The notes under the pieces are model-generated. The model was given only the letters and a program-made list of their open reading frames with translations, was not told the DNA's origin and made no database searches. Of a stretch of 44,044 nucleotides of DNA, positions 8,393 through 23,220 are shown one piece after another; the stretch's first letter is position 1; every line of letters starts with the position of its first letter. Location: the NCBI RefSeq assembly GCF_005144475.1, contig NZ_SWJZ01000061.1, positions 1 through 44,044 on the forward strand, read 5' to 3'. Made by a program: the position numbers and the translations under genes. This DNA comes from Rhodobacter capsulatus. Lineage in GTDB: Bacteria > Pseudomonadota > Alphaproteobacteria > Rhodobacterales > Rhodobacteraceae.

Positions 8393-8406
8393 GAGTATCA
8401 CGGCGT

Positions 8407-9783
8407 TCAGTTCACGCCCAGAGCGACGCGCCAGCCCGGATAGAGCTTGTCGGCATCGTTCGGGAAGCTTTCGAACGCCCGGGCCAGTTCGCGATGCGAT
8501 TTCGCATAGGTCACCAGATCCACGCCCGCCTTCCAGGCGTCGCAGGACTGGCGCAGCGATTTCGCCCCGGCGGTGCCGCCATCAAGGTGGCCAAACGCGC
8601 CGCCGCCCGAGGTCTGGATCACGTTCGAATGGCCGAGGTTGTCGAAGAAGCCCGGCAGACGCAGCGCGTTCATGCCGCCCGAGATGATCGGCGTGGTGGC
8701 TTTCATGCCCAGCCAGTCCTGATGGTAGAACGGGCCCTGCGCCGCCTCGTCGGTCAGCATGTAGGCCATGATCTTGTCAGAGGCATCGCCTTCCATCTTG
8801 CCATAGCCCATCGTGCCGGTGTGGATGCCCGAGGCGCCTTGCAGACGCGACATCTTCGACAGAACGAAGGCGGTGTAGCCGCGCATCGATTGCGGCGAGG
8901 TCACGGCGCCGTGGCCCGCACGGTGATAGTGCAGGAACTGCCGCGGGAAGGAGCGACGGGCGGTGGTGATCGCCGCCGGGCCGGTGACGTAACCATCCAC
9001 GAGGAAGGCGACGTGATCGGCGTTTTCGCCAAAGGTTTCAAGGATGTATTCACCACGAGCGAGCATTTCGTAATGGTCGTCGGCGGTGATGTTGGCCGAG
9101 AAAAGCTTCGCCTCGCCGGTTTCATCCTGCGCCCGTTTCATCGCATCGGCGACCAGACGGATGGTTTCCTTCAGCGGCGCGAAGGTCTGGTTGCCTTGCG
9201 GTTCATCGTTCTTGATGAAGTCGCCGCCCAGCCAGAATTCATAGCAGGCGTCCGCAAAGGGCTTCGGACGCAGGCCCAGCTTCGGCTTGATGATCGTGCC
9301 GACGACCATGCCGCCGTCCTTCACGTCGCGGCCCAGAACGCGCCACATGTCGGCGATGTTCATCGAGGGGCCGTCGAACAGGCGCAGGTAGCAGGGCGGC
9401 ACGTAGAAGTCGTGCATCTTGGCGTATTCGACGTCGCCCATGCCCTGGTTGTTGCCGATCGTCAGCGTCAGGAACGAGCACAGCATCGCCCGGCCATCGA
9501 TGATGTTGCGGTCGAAAAGCTCGACCGGATAGGCGATCTTCATGATCTCCTTGGCCGGGTCGATCTCATAGACCAGCGCATCGACGCCGCGGGTGAAATC
9601 GTCGGTGGTCGAGACCTCGACGTTCGTGCCGGTCGAGCTTTCGGCGGCGAAATGGGCGGCGGTTTCCAGATAGCCGTAGCCCGCCTTGGGCTTCATGACA
9701 TAGGCGCAAAGCACATGGCGCCCGCCGGCGATGAGATCGGCTTCCTTGAGGTCGAGCCGGGCGTAACGGTTAGACTGATCCAT
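8407..9783 (-). CDS. cbbM: Form II ribulose-1,5-bisphosphate carboxylase/oxygenase
   Basis: The 458-residue form II RubisCO fixes CO2 onto ribulose 1,5-bisphosphate. Numbering equals the Rhodospirillum rubrum enzyme: Asn111, Lys166 (GTIIKPKLG), the carbamylated Lys191 with metal ligands Asp193 and Glu194 ([11 protein letters not shown]), His287 ([10 protein letters not shown]), His321 and loop-6 Lys329 (GYGKMEGD). The phosphate-binding ISGGMN and TSGGGAFGH segments follow. The full set of catalytic residues is intact. No small-subunit gene accompanies it, as expected for form II. It sits between aldolase and epimerase, and a strong hairpin after it may set its mRNA level apart from the distal genes. 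Confidence 0.99.
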   Translation of the reverse strand: MDQSNRYARLDLKEADLIAGGRHVLCAYVMKPKAGYGYLETAAHFAAESSTGTNVEVSTTDDFTRGVDALVYEIDPAKEIMKIAYPVELFDRNIIDGRAMLCSFLTLTIGNNQGMGDVEYAKMHDFYVPPCYLRLFDGPSMNIADMWRVLGRDVKDGGMVVGTIIKPKLGLRPKPFADACYEFWLGGDFIKNDEPQGNQTFAPLKETIRLVADAMKRAQDETGEAKLFSANITADDHYEMLARGEYILETFGENADHVAFLVDGYVTGPAAITTARRSFPRQFLHYHRAGHGAVTSPQSMRGYTAFVLSKMSRLQGASGIHTGTMGYGKMEGDASDKIMAYMLTDEAAQGPFYHQDWLGMKATTPIISGGMNALRLPGFFDNLGHSNVIQTSGGGAFGHLDGGTAGAKSLRQSCDAWKAGVDLVTYAKSHRELARAFESFPNDADKLYPGWRVALGVN

Positions 9784-9810
9784 GATGAGGGTCCTTTCGA
9801 TCAGTTGGCT

Positions 9811-10875
9811 TCAGGCGGTTTTCGGCGCAAGCGAACCGCTGGCATAGCGTTTCGCCATGTCATCCATCGGGATGACCTTGATTTTCGAAGCATGGCCCGC
9901 GGTGCCGAAGGCTTCAAGACGGGCACGGCACAGATCGCGCATCGCATCCATCGCGGGCTTCAGGAATTTGCGCGGGTCGAATTCGGCCTTGTTCTGCTCG
10001 GCGATGCGGCGGAACTGCCCGGTCATCGCCATGCGGCAGTCGGTGTCGATGTTGACCTTGCGCACGCCCATCTTGATGCCGCGCACGATTTCCTCGACCG
10101 GCACGCCGAAGGTTTGCGGCATCGCCCCGCCGAATTCGTTGATGATGTCCTGCAGATCCTGCGGCACCGAGGAAGACCCGTGCATCACCAGGTGGGTGTT
10201 CGGCAGTTTCTTGTGGATCGCCTCGATCACCGACATGGCGAGGATCTCGCCATCGGGCTTGCGCGAGAACTTGTAGGCGCCATGCGAGGTGCCGCAGGCG
10301 ATGGCCAGCGCGTCCACTTGCGTTTTCTTCACGAAATCGACGGCCTGATCGGGGTCGGTCAGCAGCATCGAATGGTCGAGCTTGCCCACCGCGCCATGGC
10401 CATCCTCGGCCTCGCCTTCGCCGGTTTCAAGCGAACCGAGAACGCCGAGTTCGCCCTCGACCGAGGCGCCAACCCAATGCGCCATCCGCGCAACGCGTTC
10501 CGAGATTTCGACGTTATATTCGTAGCTTGCGGGCGTCTTTGCATCCCCTTCCAGCGAGCCGTCCATCATCACCGAGGTGAAGCCGTGACGGATCGCGGTC
10601 ATGCAGGTGGCCTCGTTGTTGCCGTGGTCCTGATGCATGCAGAGCGGGATTTCCGGATAGATCGCGGCCAGCGCCTCGATCATTTTCGCCAGCATGATGT
10701 CATTGGCATAGGACCGGGCACCGCGCGAGGCCTGGATGATGACCGGCGCATCGACGGCCTTGGCGGCCTCCATGATGGCGAGGCCCTGTTCCATGTTGTT
10801 GATGTTGAACGCGGGCACGCCGTAGGAATATTCCGCAGCGTGGTCCAGCAGTTGCCGAAGGGTGATCAGTGCCAT
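9811..10875 (-). CDS. cbbA: Class II fructose-1,6-bisphosphate aldolase
   Basis: A 354-residue zinc-dependent aldolase that condenses dihydroxyacetone phosphate with glyceraldehyde 3-phosphate or erythrose 4-phosphate in the Calvin cycle. [10 protein letters not shown] (residues 78-87) holds the catalytic Asp83 and zinc ligand His84. [10 protein letters not shown] and the late HGSSSVPQ carry further zinc and phosphate ligands, and [13 protein letters not shown] the DHAP site. The ATG has GAGGAAACCAAA before it. An 82-base gap with a dispersed element and a GC hairpin separates it from cbbG, the only place inside the operon where that element occurs. Confidence 0.98.
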   Translation of the reverse strand: MALITLRQLLDHAAEYSYGVPAFNINNMEQGLAIMEAAKAVDAPVIIQASRGARSYANDIMLAKMIEALAAIYPEIPLCMHQDHGNNEATCMTAIRHGFTSVMMDGSLEGDAKTPASYEYNVEISERVARMAHWVGASVEGELGVLGSLETGEGEAEDGHGAVGKLDHSMLLTDPDQAVDFVKKTQVDALAIACGTSHGAYKFSRKPDGEILAMSVIEAIHKKLPNTHLVMHGSSSVPQDLQDIINEFGGAMPQTFGVPVEEIVRGIKMGVRKVNIDTDCRMAMTGQFRRIAEQNKAEFDPRKFLKPAMDAMRDLCRARLEAFGTAGHASKIKVIPMDDMAKRYASGSLAPKTA

Positions 10876-10902
10876 TTTGGTTTCCTCAACTCGTGGAGCA
10901 GC

Positions 10903-10951
10903 TTTATCTTGCTCCAAATATCCCGGGGGTCCGGGGGCGAGCCGCCCCCGG
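10903..10951 (-). repeat. Dispersed intergenic element, copy 4, inside the cbb operon
   Basis: On the minus strand the order is a GC hairpin (8-bp arms at 10944-10951 and 10931-10938, 5-base loop), then ACCCCCGGGATATTTG, GA, GCAAGATAAA (10930-10903). It fills most of the cbbG-cbbA gap and points in the direction of transcription. There is no U-run directly after the hairpin. Confidence 0.78.
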
Positions 10952-10957
10952 CTTGGT

Positions 10958-11959
<1,002 letters not shown>

Positions 11960-11967
11960 CTTTTCCC

Positions 11968-13941
11968 TCAGATCAGGTTTTTTGCTTCAGAGACAATCGC
12001 CTCTGCGGTGATGTTGAAGTGTTGATAAAGCTGCGGGGCAGGGGCAGAGGCGCCAAAGCCGGTCATGCCGACAAAGGCGTCGGTCGGCCCGAGCAGCATG
12101 CCCCAGCCCTGGCGGATCGCGGCCTCGCAGCCCACCCGCGGCGCCGTGCCCAGAACCTTCGCCCCATAATCGCGCGGTTGCGCCGCGAAAAGTTCAAAGC
12201 AGGGGGCGGAGACCACGGCGGCGCGGATGCCTTCCTTCGCCAGCTGATCGGCGGCGGCGAGCGCAATCTCGACCTCGGACCCCGTCGCGATCAGCGTCAC
12301 CTGCCGATCTTCGGGATCGCGCAACAGATAGGCGCCGCGCGCGGTCAGGTTCTCGGCCGTGTGGGTGGTGCGCAGGGTCGGCAGGTTCTGCCGCGACAGC
12401 ACCAGCAAGTTGGGCGTCGCTTTCGAGGTCATGGCGATTTCCCAGGCCTCGGCGGTCTCAACAGCATCGGCCGGGCGGATCACGTTCAGGTTCGGGATCG
12501 CCCGCAGGCTTGCCAGATGCTCGACCGGCTGGTGCGTCGGACCGTCTTCGCCAAGGCCAATCGAGTCATGGGTCATGACGTAAGTGACCGGAACCCCCAT
12601 CAGCGCCGAAAGCCGGATCGCGGGGCGGCAATAATCGGCAAAAGCCATGAAGGTGCCGCCATAGGGGCGCAGGCCGCCATGCAGCGCGATGCCGTTCATC
12701 GCCGCCGCCATCCCGTGTTCGCGGATGCCGTAGTGGATGTAGTTGCCCGCAAAGGCGCCCGGTTTCACCGAAACCATCCCCTTGGAGCGGGTCAGGTTCG
12801 AGCCGGTCAGATCGGCCGAGCCGCCAACGGATTGGGGCAGGGTGGCATTCACCACCTCGAGCGCCATTTCGCTGGCCTTGCGCGTCGCCACTTTCGGCTT
12901 GTCGGCGGAAAGACGCGCTTTATAGGCCGCGATGGCGGCGGGCAGGGCCGCGGTGTCATCGGCCTCGGCCTTGATGAAGTCGGCGCGGGCAGCGTGGTTT
13001 TGCAACCGCGCCTCCCAGTTGGCCCGCGCCGAAGCCCCCCGTGCCGCAACCCGGCCCCAGGCCGCGGTGAGTTCGGAAGGGATTTCGAAAGGAGCATGCG
13101 GCCAGTCAAGGAAGGCCCGGGCGGCGGCGATTTCCTCGGCGCCGAGCGGCGCGCCGTGCACGTCATGGCCGCCCTGCTTGTTCGGCGCGCCGAAACCGAT
13201 CACGGTGCGGCAGGCGATCATCGAGGGACGCGGGTCGGCCTTGGCGGCCTCGATCGCTGCGGCGATGTCATTGGGCGCATGACCGTCGCAGGATTGCACA
13301 TGCCAGCCCGAGGCGGCAAAGCGGGCCAGCTGGTCGGTCGAGGTCGAAAGATCGGTGTCGCCGTCGATGGTGATGCGGTTGTCATCCCAAAGCACGATCA
13401 GACGGCCAAGCCCCAGATGCCCGGCCATGTCGATCGCCTCGTGGCTGATGCCCTCCATCAGGCAGCCGTCCCCGGCGATGACATAGGTGAAATGATCCAC
13501 AAGATCATTGCCATAGCGGGCGTTCTTCATGCGCTCGGCCAGCGCCATGCCGACCGCGGTCGCAATCCCCTGACCGAGCGGGCCGGTGGTCATCTCGATG
13601 CCGTCCGCATGGCCATATTCGGGATGGCCGGCGGTGCGGGCGCCAAGTTGGCGGAAGTTTTTCAGCTGTTCGATATCCATGTCGGCATAGCCGAGCAGAT
13701 GGTGCAGCGCATAAAGCAGCATCGAGCCATGGCCCGCGGACAGCACGAAGCGGTCGCGGTCGGGCCATTTCGGCGCGGCGGGGTCGATTTTCATGAACCG
13801 GTTGAAAAGAACGGTGGCCACATCGGCCATGCCCATCGGCATGCCGGGATGCCCGGATTTCGCCTTTTCCACCGCATCCATCGCCAGCGCCCGAATGGCA
13901 TTGGCCATCCGCGTTTCCTGCGCCATATCCAGATCCTTCAT
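11968..13941 (-). CDS. cbbT: Transketolase
   Basis: A 657-residue thiamine diphosphate enzyme that shuttles two-carbon units to regenerate pentose phosphates. Domains in order: TPP-binding N-terminal domain with SGHPGMPMG (29-37) and GDGCLMEG...DDN (157-188), a pyrimidine-binding middle domain with [16 protein letters not shown], and a C-terminal transketolase domain. The ATG at 13941 has GGAGGAG before it and matches the family N-terminus; an open extension further upstream has no homology. An 83-base gap separates it from cbbP, wider than most joins in the operon. Confidence 0.98.
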   Translation of the reverse strand: MKDLDMAQETRMANAIRALAMDAVEKAKSGHPGMPMGMADVATVLFNRFMKIDPAAPKWPDRDRFVLSAGHGSMLLYALHHLLGYADMDIEQLKNFRQLGARTAGHPEYGHADGIEMTTGPLGQGIATAVGMALAERMKNARYGNDLVDHFTYVIAGDGCLMEGISHEAIDMAGHLGLGRLIVLWDDNRITIDGDTDLSTSTDQLARFAASGWHVQSCDGHAPNDIAAAIEAAKADPRPSMIACRTVIGFGAPNKQGGHDVHGAPLGAEEIAAARAFLDWPHAPFEIPSELTAAWGRVAARGASARANWEARLQNHAARADFIKAEADDTAALPAAIAAYKARLSADKPKVATRKASEMALEVVNATLPQSVGGSADLTGSNLTRSKGMVSVKPGAFAGNYIHYGIREHGMAAAMNGIALHGGLRPYGGTFMAFADYCRPAIRLSALMGVPVTYVMTHDSIGLGEDGPTHQPVEHLASLRAIPNLNVIRPADAVETAEAWEIAMTSKATPNLLVLSRQNLPTLRTTHTAENLTARGAYLLRDPEDRQVTLIATGSEVEIALAAADQLAKEGIRAAVVSAPCFELFAAQPRDYGAKVLGTAPRVGCEAAIRQGWGMLLGPTDAFVGMTGFGASAPAPQLYQHFNITAEAIVSEAKNLI

Positions 13942-14024
13942 GGCTCCTCCTCCCTGATGAGCCGTTCGTCCGAGCGGCGGGCCCGGTTTGCCGGACCTCG
14001 CCAATGTCTTGAAATCATTGCGCC

Positions 14025-14903
14025 TCAGGCGCGGGCGCGGCGGCCTTCGCGGACCAGCCGCTCGATCAGCGGCGTCAGGATCAGCTGCATCGCCAGATCC
14101 TGCTTGTTGCCCGGGATCACGATCGAATTCGCCCGGCTCATCCAGGATCCATGGATCATCGAGGTCAGATAGGGGAAGTCGATGCCGCGCGGATTGCGGA
14201 ACCGGATCACGATCAGGCTTTCGTCCGGCGTCGGGATCCAGCGGGTGATGAACGGGTTCGACGTGTCGACCACCGGCACGCGCTGGAAGTTGATGTCGGT
14301 CTGCGAGAATTGCGGCACGATGCAATGCACATAGGCATGCATGCGGCGCAAGATCACGTCGGTGACGGCCTCGGTCGTGTAGCCGCGCTGCGCCCGGTCG
14401 CGGTGGATCTTCTGGATCCATTCGAGGTTGATCACCGGCACGACACCGATCTTCAGGTCGGCATGGGCGGCAATGTTGACCTGATCATTCGTCACGCAGC
14501 CATGCAGGCCTTCGTAGAACAGAAGGTCGGTATCTTCCTCGAACGGCGCCCAGTCGGTGAAATGGCCCGGTTCGACACCGTATTTCGCCGATTCATTGGC
14601 GTCGTGGACATACCGCCGGGTGCGGCCCTTGCCGGTCTCGCCATATTCGCGGAAGACGCGTTCCAGATCTTCCAGCGCATTCGCCTCGTAGGAGAAATGC
14701 GAGAAGGTGGCATCGCCCGCGGCATAGCGGCGTTCCAGTTCCGCCTTCATGTCGGCGCGATTGAAACGGTGGAAGGCGTCGCCCTCGATCGAGACGGCTT
14801 TCACCTCTTCGCGGCGGAAGATCTGGTCGAAGGTGGCCTTGACGGTCGAGGTGCCCGCCCCCGAGGAGCCGACGACAGAGATGATGGGATATTTTTTCGA
14901 CAT
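14025..14903 (-). CDS. cbbP: Phosphoribulokinase
   Basis: A 292-residue ATP-dependent kinase that makes ribulose 1,5-bisphosphate, the RubisCO substrate. The P-loop is GSSGAGTST (residues 12-20), followed by [11 protein letters not shown] with the catalytic Asp, and by FYEGLHG with the Walker B-type Glu. The length and DRAQRGY segment fit the bacterial, octameric, NADH-activated class. The start is the [12 protein letters not shown] four bases after the cbbF stop. Confidence 0.98.
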   Translation of the reverse strand: MSKKYPIISVVGSSGAGTSTVKATFDQIFRREEVKAVSIEGDAFHRFNRADMKAELERRYAAGDATFSHFSYEANALEDLERVFREYGETGKGRTRRYVHDANESAKYGVEPGHFTDWAPFEEDTDLLFYEGLHGCVTNDQVNIAAHADLKIGVVPVINLEWIQKIHRDRAQRGYTTEAVTDVILRRMHAYVHCIVPQFSQTDINFQRVPVVDTSNPFITRWIPTPDESLIVIRFRNPRGIDFPYLTSMIHGSWMSRANSIVIPGNKQDLAMQLILTPLIERLVREGRRARA

Positions 14904-14907
14904 GGGA

Positions 14908-15903
14908 TCAGCTCCGGAAAAGACCGCGGGTGTTGAAGAGTGCCGAGGTCTCCTCCCCGGGCAGGTCGTGATAGGCGGTGACGCGCGCCACCTTGGCCGC
15001 GCAGCCGAAGACGAAGGGCGTGCGCGCATGCAGCTTGTCGGGCAGGGCCGAGAGGATGTCCTCGCAGCCGTCGGTGGCGCCGCCGCCCACTTGTGTGATC
15101 AGAAAGGCGATCGGCGCACATTCATAGACATGGCGCAGACGGCCGCGGGCATAGCCCTTGCGTTCGTCGCCCGGATAAAGGAACACGCCGCCGCGCATCA
15201 GGATGCGGTGGGTTTCGGCAACGAGCGAGGCGATCCAGCGCATGTTGAAATTGCGTCCGCGCGGACCCTCGGCGCCAGCGACAAGATCGTCGATGAAGGC
15301 GCGGATCGGCGAGGGCCAGTGCCGGTAGTTCGAGGCGTTGATCGCATATTCCGACGTGTCTTGCGGCAGCGCCTTGATGTCGGGCAGGCGCTTGAAGTTG
15401 CGGCTGTCGAGATCAAGCACCCAGTGATGCACGCCGCGCCCGAAGCTGCAGACCAGCGCGCATTGCGGCCCGTAGATGATATAGCCGCCCGCCAGCTGTT
15501 CCGAGCCCTTGCGCAGGAAGCTGGTGTTCGGATCGTCGGTCGCCGGGAAGACCGAGAAGATCGTGCCGATCGACACGTTCACGTCGATGTTCGAGGAGCC
15601 GTCGAGCGGGTCGATGGCAAGCGCCAGCGTGCCTTCGCCGAGCGTCACCACCTCGTCCTGTTCTTCGGAAGCGTAATAGGCGACGGCGGTGCCCGTCAGC
15701 GCCTCGCGGAAGGCGTCATCGGCCATCACGTCAAGCGCCTTTTGACCATCGCCCCCGGCATTGGTGCCGACGCCCGCCGCCAGGTCCGCATCCACCCCGT
15801 TGCGGGCAATGGTGCGGGCCAGATCCGCCCCCACACGCGCCAGCCGGGTCATCACATCCGCCAGTTCCGGGCTAAGCCCGAGACCTTCAAGCTCGATCGC
15901 CAT
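14908..15903 (-). CDS. cbbF: Fructose-1,6-bisphosphatase, class I
   Basis: A 331-residue class I FBPase (in Rhodobacter also active on sedoheptulose 1,7-bisphosphate). The metal site is made by Glu80 and Glu81 and by [12 protein letters not shown] (96-107; Asp98, Asp101). GGVFLYPGD and the C-terminal [12 protein letters not shown] loop are family markers. The ATG at 15903 is preceded by GAGGAGGAGG; the open frame upstream runs into the cbbR promoter region. It is the first gene of the cbb operon, 92 bases from the divergent cbbR start codon. Confidence 0.97.
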   Translation of the reverse strand: MAIELEGLGLSPELADVMTRLARVGADLARTIARNGVDADLAAGVGTNAGGDGQKALDVMADDAFREALTGTAVAYYASEEQDEVVTLGEGTLALAIDPLDGSSNIDVNVSIGTIFSVFPATDDPNTSFLRKGSEQLAGGYIIYGPQCALVCSFGRGVHHWVLDLDSRNFKRLPDIKALPQDTSEYAINASNYRHWPSPIRAFIDDLVAGAEGPRGRNFNMRWIASLVAETHRILMRGGVFLYPGDERKGYARGRLRHVYECAPIAFLITQVGGGATDGCEDILSALPDKLHARTPFVFGCAAKVARVTAYHDLPGEETSALFNTRGLFRS

Positions 15904-15947
15904 GGCCTCCTCCTCATTCGGTTGGCCGGACGTTGCGCCGAAAGCGG

Positions 15948-15965
15948 TTTCATGCAAATTTGAAA
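15948..15965. promoter_or_regulatory. Candidate CbbR operator
   Basis: TTTCA (15948-15952) and TGAAA (15961-15965) form an inverted repeat with an 8-base AT-rich centre, in the 92-base cbbF/cbbR gap. LysR-type regulators bind such dyads between divergent genes. The fit to the T-N11-A rule is only approximate. Confidence 0.45.
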
Positions 15966-15995
15966 TTCGGCAACTCGCTTTCAGGAAAATTTAAC

Positions 15996-16937
15996 ATGGT
16001 CCGGCTGGACGGGATCACGATGAAGCAACTGCGCGCGCTGAGAGCGGTTGCAAAATGGGGCTCTCTGACCGCGGCGGGTCAGGCGCTTGGCTTGACGACG
16101 CCCGCAATTCATACGCAAATCAAGGGCTTGGAAGATGCAGTTCAAGTGCGCCTGTTGCAGCGGGCGGCGGATGGGGCGGGCTCGGACCTGACCGATGCCG
16201 GTCATGCGATGCTGTCGGCGGCGAAGCGGATCGAAGACGCTTTGTCGCAGGCCGGGGCGGATTTGGCAGCGCTATCACGCGGGAAAACCGGCCGGGTCAC
16301 GCTGGGGGTGGTCTCGACGGCGAAATATTTCGCGCCAAGGCTGGTCAAGGCGCTGAGTCTTTCGCACCCGGATATCGAAGTGGCGCTGCGGGTGGGCAAC
16401 CGCGAAACCACGATCGAGGGGCTGGAACGCGGCGCCTTTGAAATTGCGATCATGGGGCGGCCACCGCGGCGACCGCCGGTTCTGGCCGAGCCGCTTGGTC
16501 CGCATCCGCATACCTTGCTCGTGCCGCCGGGGCATCGGCTGCTGGGGCAGGGGGTCAGCGCCGATGCGCTGCTCGACGAGGTGTTCCTGACGCGCGAGCC
16601 GGGGTCGGGGACGCGGATCCTGATGGAGCGCTGGCTGGATCGGGTGGCGGACGGCCGCGCTTTCGAGACGATGGAGATGGAGAGCAACGAGACGATCAAG
16701 CAGGCGGTGATGGCGGGCCTGGGCATCGCCTTTCTCAGCCTGCATACGGTGACCGAGGAGCTGGGCTCGGGGCGGCTGGTGGAACTTTCGGCGCCGGGTC
16801 TGCCGATCGTGCGCAACTGGTTCATGGTCCGGCGCGAGGACGAGGTGCCGCGTCCGGTGGCCGAACGGCTGTGGGAGGCGATCCTGGCGCTTCGTGGCAG
16901 TTATTTCCCAACGATTCCGCTGATTGACGCATCGTGA
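15996..16937 (+). CDS. cbbR: LysR-type regulator of the cbb operon
   Basis: A 313-residue LysR-family regulator. The N-terminal winged helix-turn-helix spans about residues 8-67 (MKQLRALRAVAKWGSLTAA, then LGLTTPAIHTQIKGLED). The effector domain follows (TLGVVSTAKYFAPRLV near 99-114; REPGSGTRILMERW near 203-216), as in CbbR proteins that sense Calvin-cycle metabolites. The start ATG at 15996 has AGGA nine bases before it; an ATG at 16020 would remove only eight residues. Its divergent position against cbbF is the classical arrangement for CbbR, which activates the cbb operon and often represses itself. Confidence 0.94.
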   Translation: MVRLDGITMKQLRALRAVAKWGSLTAAGQALGLTTPAIHTQIKGLEDAVQVRLLQRAADGAGSDLTDAGHAMLSAAKRIEDALSQAGADLAALSRGKTGRVTLGVVSTAKYFAPRLVKALSLSHPDIEVALRVGNRETTIEGLERGAFEIAIMGRPPRRPPVLAEPLGPHPHTLLVPPGHRLLGQGVSADALLDEVFLTREPGSGTRILMERWLDRVADGRAFETMEMESNETIKQAVMAGLGIAFLSLHTVTEELGSGRLVELSAPGLPIVRNWFMVRREDEVPRPVAERLWEAILALRGSYFPTIPLIDAS

Positions 16938-17017
16938 TCGCGGGGTCATTGTGAGCGCAAACGGTCCGCTGGCCAAGGTTGCTTCAGGCCCGGACCATCT
17001 GTCGGAAGGAGACTGCA

Positions 17018-17989
17018 ATGCGCTATGCGATGGCCGTGACCGCCCCGGGCGGGGTGGAGAATTTTCGCCGGATCGACTGTGAGCTGCCGCCGCCCGGCCC
17101 GGGCGAGGTGGTGCTGCGCCAGACCGCGATCGGGTTGAACTATATCGACGTCTATTTCCGCACCGGGCTTTATCCCTGGGGTGTGCCGGCGGATCTGATC
17201 ACCGGGGGCGAAGCGGCGGGGGTGATCGAGGCGGTCGGGCCCGGGGTTGATCTGCCGCTGGGCCTGCGCGTCGCTTATACGGTGCGCAATGGTGCCTATG
17301 CCAGTCATCGGGTGATCGCGGCCGATGATCTGGTGCCGATCCCGGACGGGATCAGCGACGAGATCGCGGCGGCGGTGATGCTCAAGGGGCTGACCGTGCA
17401 TTACCTGATCCATCATTCCTATCCGGTGGCTGCGGGGGATTGCGTGCTTGTGCATGCGGCGGCGGGCGGTGTCGGGTTGCTGGCCGGGCAATGGCTGAAG
17501 CACAAGGGCGTGCGCGCAATCGGCACGGCGGGCACGCCCGAGAAATGCGCGCTGGCGCTGGCGCATGGTTATGATGCGGTGATCGATTACAAGACGCGGG
17601 ATTTCGTCGCCGAGACGATGCGGCTGACCGACGGCAAAGGTGTGCAGGCGGTTTACGACTCGGTCGGTGCGGTGACGGTGAAGAAATCGATCGAAGTGCT
17701 GGAGACCTTCGGCACGCTGGTCAGTTTCGGACAAAGCTCGGGGCCTGCGCTGGATTTCCGCATCACCGATCTGGCGCGCGGCTCGCTGCGTCTGACACGG
17801 CCGACGCTGTTCCATCATACGGCGCAACCGGGTTGGCTGCGTAAAGCCAGCCGCGACATGTTCGATCTGATCCTGGGCGGAACGATCCGGGTCGAGATCG
17901 GCCAGCGCTATGACCTGAACGATGTCGCCGCGGCTCATACTGCGCTTGAAAGCCGAAAAACCACCGGCTGCACGATTTTGACCCCATGA
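17018..17989 (+). CDS. qor: Quinone oxidoreductase, zeta-crystallin type
   Basis: A 323-residue zinc-independent member of the medium-chain dehydrogenase family that uses NADPH to reduce quinones. The GroES-like N-terminal domain contains GLNYIDVYFRTGLYP. The NADPH site is VHAAAGGVGLLAGQWLK (about residues 145-161), and TLFHHT is the family's late motif. No zinc-ligand cysteines are seen. The chosen ATG has GGAAGGAG before it. It lies 80 bases after cbbR on the same strand and may be co-transcribed. A two-way terminator follows. Confidence 0.93.
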   Translation: MRYAMAVTAPGGVENFRRIDCELPPPGPGEVVLRQTAIGLNYIDVYFRTGLYPWGVPADLITGGEAAGVIEAVGPGVDLPLGLRVAYTVRNGAYASHRVIAADDLVPIPDGISDEIAAAVMLKGLTVHYLIHHSYPVAAGDCVLVHAAAGGVGLLAGQWLKHKGVRAIGTAGTPEKCALALAHGYDAVIDYKTRDFVAETMRLTDGKGVQAVYDSVGAVTVKKSIEVLETFGTLVSFGQSSGPALDFRITDLARGSLRLTRPTLFHHTAQPGWLRKASRDMFDLILGGTIRVEIGQRYDLNDVAAAHTALESRKTTGCTILTP

Positions 17990-18050
17990 CGGATCTCGGA
18001 CAGCATCTATATTTTACATAATACTGATTATCGGATTTTATAGAAACCCT

Positions 18051-18081
18051 AAAGGCGCCACCTCTTCGAGGTGGCGCCTTT
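18051..18081. terminator. Bidirectional terminator between qor and pgm
   Basis: A perfect 14-bp stem (AAAGGCGCCACCTC at 18051-18064, its complement at 18068-18081) with a 3-base loop. It stands between the convergent ends of qor and pgm, five bases past the pgm stop on the minus strand. Confidence 0.92.
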
Positions 18082-18086
18082 GTTTG

Positions 18087-21729
<3,643 letters not shown>

Positions 21730-21733
<4 letters not shown>

Positions 21734-23163
21734 TGCGCCAGCAACCGTTCATAAAGTGCCGCATAACGTGCGGCAGAACGCGACCACCCCAGATCGGACT
21801 TCATGGCCCGCTTCATCATCGCGGTCCAGATCCTGCGATCGGCATGCAGATCGCACAGCTGCCGCATCCCCTGTCGCAGCGCCAATGCATCGACCGGATG
21901 GAACACGACGCCCGTCGCCGCTTGCCCCGCCAAGCTTGCCGGGGAAGCCCCGATCACCGTGTCGGCAAGGCCGCCGACCGCGGAAACCAGGGGCAGACAG
22001 CCGTAACGCAACCCGTAAAGCTGCGTCAGGCCGCAGGGCTCGAAACGCGAGGGCACAAGCACCGCATCTCCGCCTGCAAACATCCGATGGCTCAGCGACT
22101 CGTCATAGCCGATCCGAACCCCGACACGGCCGGGGAAGCGCGCGGCCAGACCGCGCACAAGATCCTCGGCCCAGGCCTCGCCAGAGCCGAGCACCGCAAG
22201 CGCCCCTCCTCTGGCGACCAAATCCTCGACCGCAGGCGGCAGAAGGTCGATCCCCTTCTGTGCCGTCAGCCGCGAGACAAGGATCACCAAAGGTCCGTCG
22301 ATCTTCTTCTCAAGTTGAAACTCAGCTTGCAACGCTTTGCGATTTATGGATTTTCCAGAAACGTTCGTGGCCGAGAACGAAATGCAATCCGGGTCGGTCC
22401 CGGGGTTCCACACCCGGTCATCGATGCCGTTCAGAATCCCGAAAACCACGCCCGCCCGCGCGGCAATGACCCCCTCAAGCCCCTGACCATATTCGCCCCG
22501 CATCAATTCCTCGGCGTAGCGGGGACTGACGGTTGTGATCGCATCGGCGGTCGTCAGTCCGGCCTTCAGGGTCGAGATATCCCCCCAGAACTCATACCCA
22601 TCGCGGTGGAACGCTTCGCGCGGCAAGCGCAAGGCCACCATCCTGTCAGCCCCCACGCGCCCCTGAAACGCCATGTTGTGAATTGTGATCACACTTGGCA
22701 ACGACGCCCCCGCATAGCGCAGATAGGCCGGGGCAAGGGCGCCTTGCCAGTCATGTGCATGCAGCACATCCGGCCGCCAGTCACCCGCCCCCTCGCGCGA
22801 GACCGCCGCCGCCGCCCAGCACAAAGCGGCAAACCGCGCGGCGTTATCACCGAAATCGCCGTGGATATCCGAATAGGGCCCGCCCGCCCGATCGTAGAGA
22901 TGCGGCGCGTTCAGCGCCATCACCTCCATCATCCCGATTTTGCCCAGATGCAGCTCAGCCGGTCCGCCAAAAAGGTCCGGATCGCGCCAGATGACGGTCG
23001 TCGCCCCGAGCCGCACCAGCACGCCGCGATAGGCCGGGATCATCACCCGCATGTCCCAGCCCTGCCCCGCCAGAGCTTCGGGCAAGGCCCCCACAACATC
23101 GGCCAGGCCGCCCGTTTTCACCAGCGGAACCGCCTCGGACGCAACGGAAAGAACGCGTTTCAT
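21730..23163 (-). CDS. glgA: Glycogen synthase (ADP-glucose)
   Basis: A 477-residue GT5 glycosyltransferase that adds glucose from ADP-glucose to the non-reducing ends of glycogen. The N-terminal substrate loop is VPLVKTGGLADVVGALP (residues 12-28, Lys16). HAHDWQGALAPAY, the central SRLTAQKGIDLL and the C-terminal PSRFEPCGLTQLYGLRYG (catalytic Glu) complete the GT-B signature. It starts 57 bases after glgC and its stop overlaps the glgX start. Confidence 0.97.
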
Positions 23164-23220
23164 CCCCGCCCCCTTGATTATGCGTATCTGTTCGCCATTT
23201 GGACCAAGGCTGCCGCCGCC

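Noticed and set aside
15948-15965. A strict T-N11-A LysR site
   Set aside because: The dyad spacing does not exactly fit; kept only as a candidate operator.
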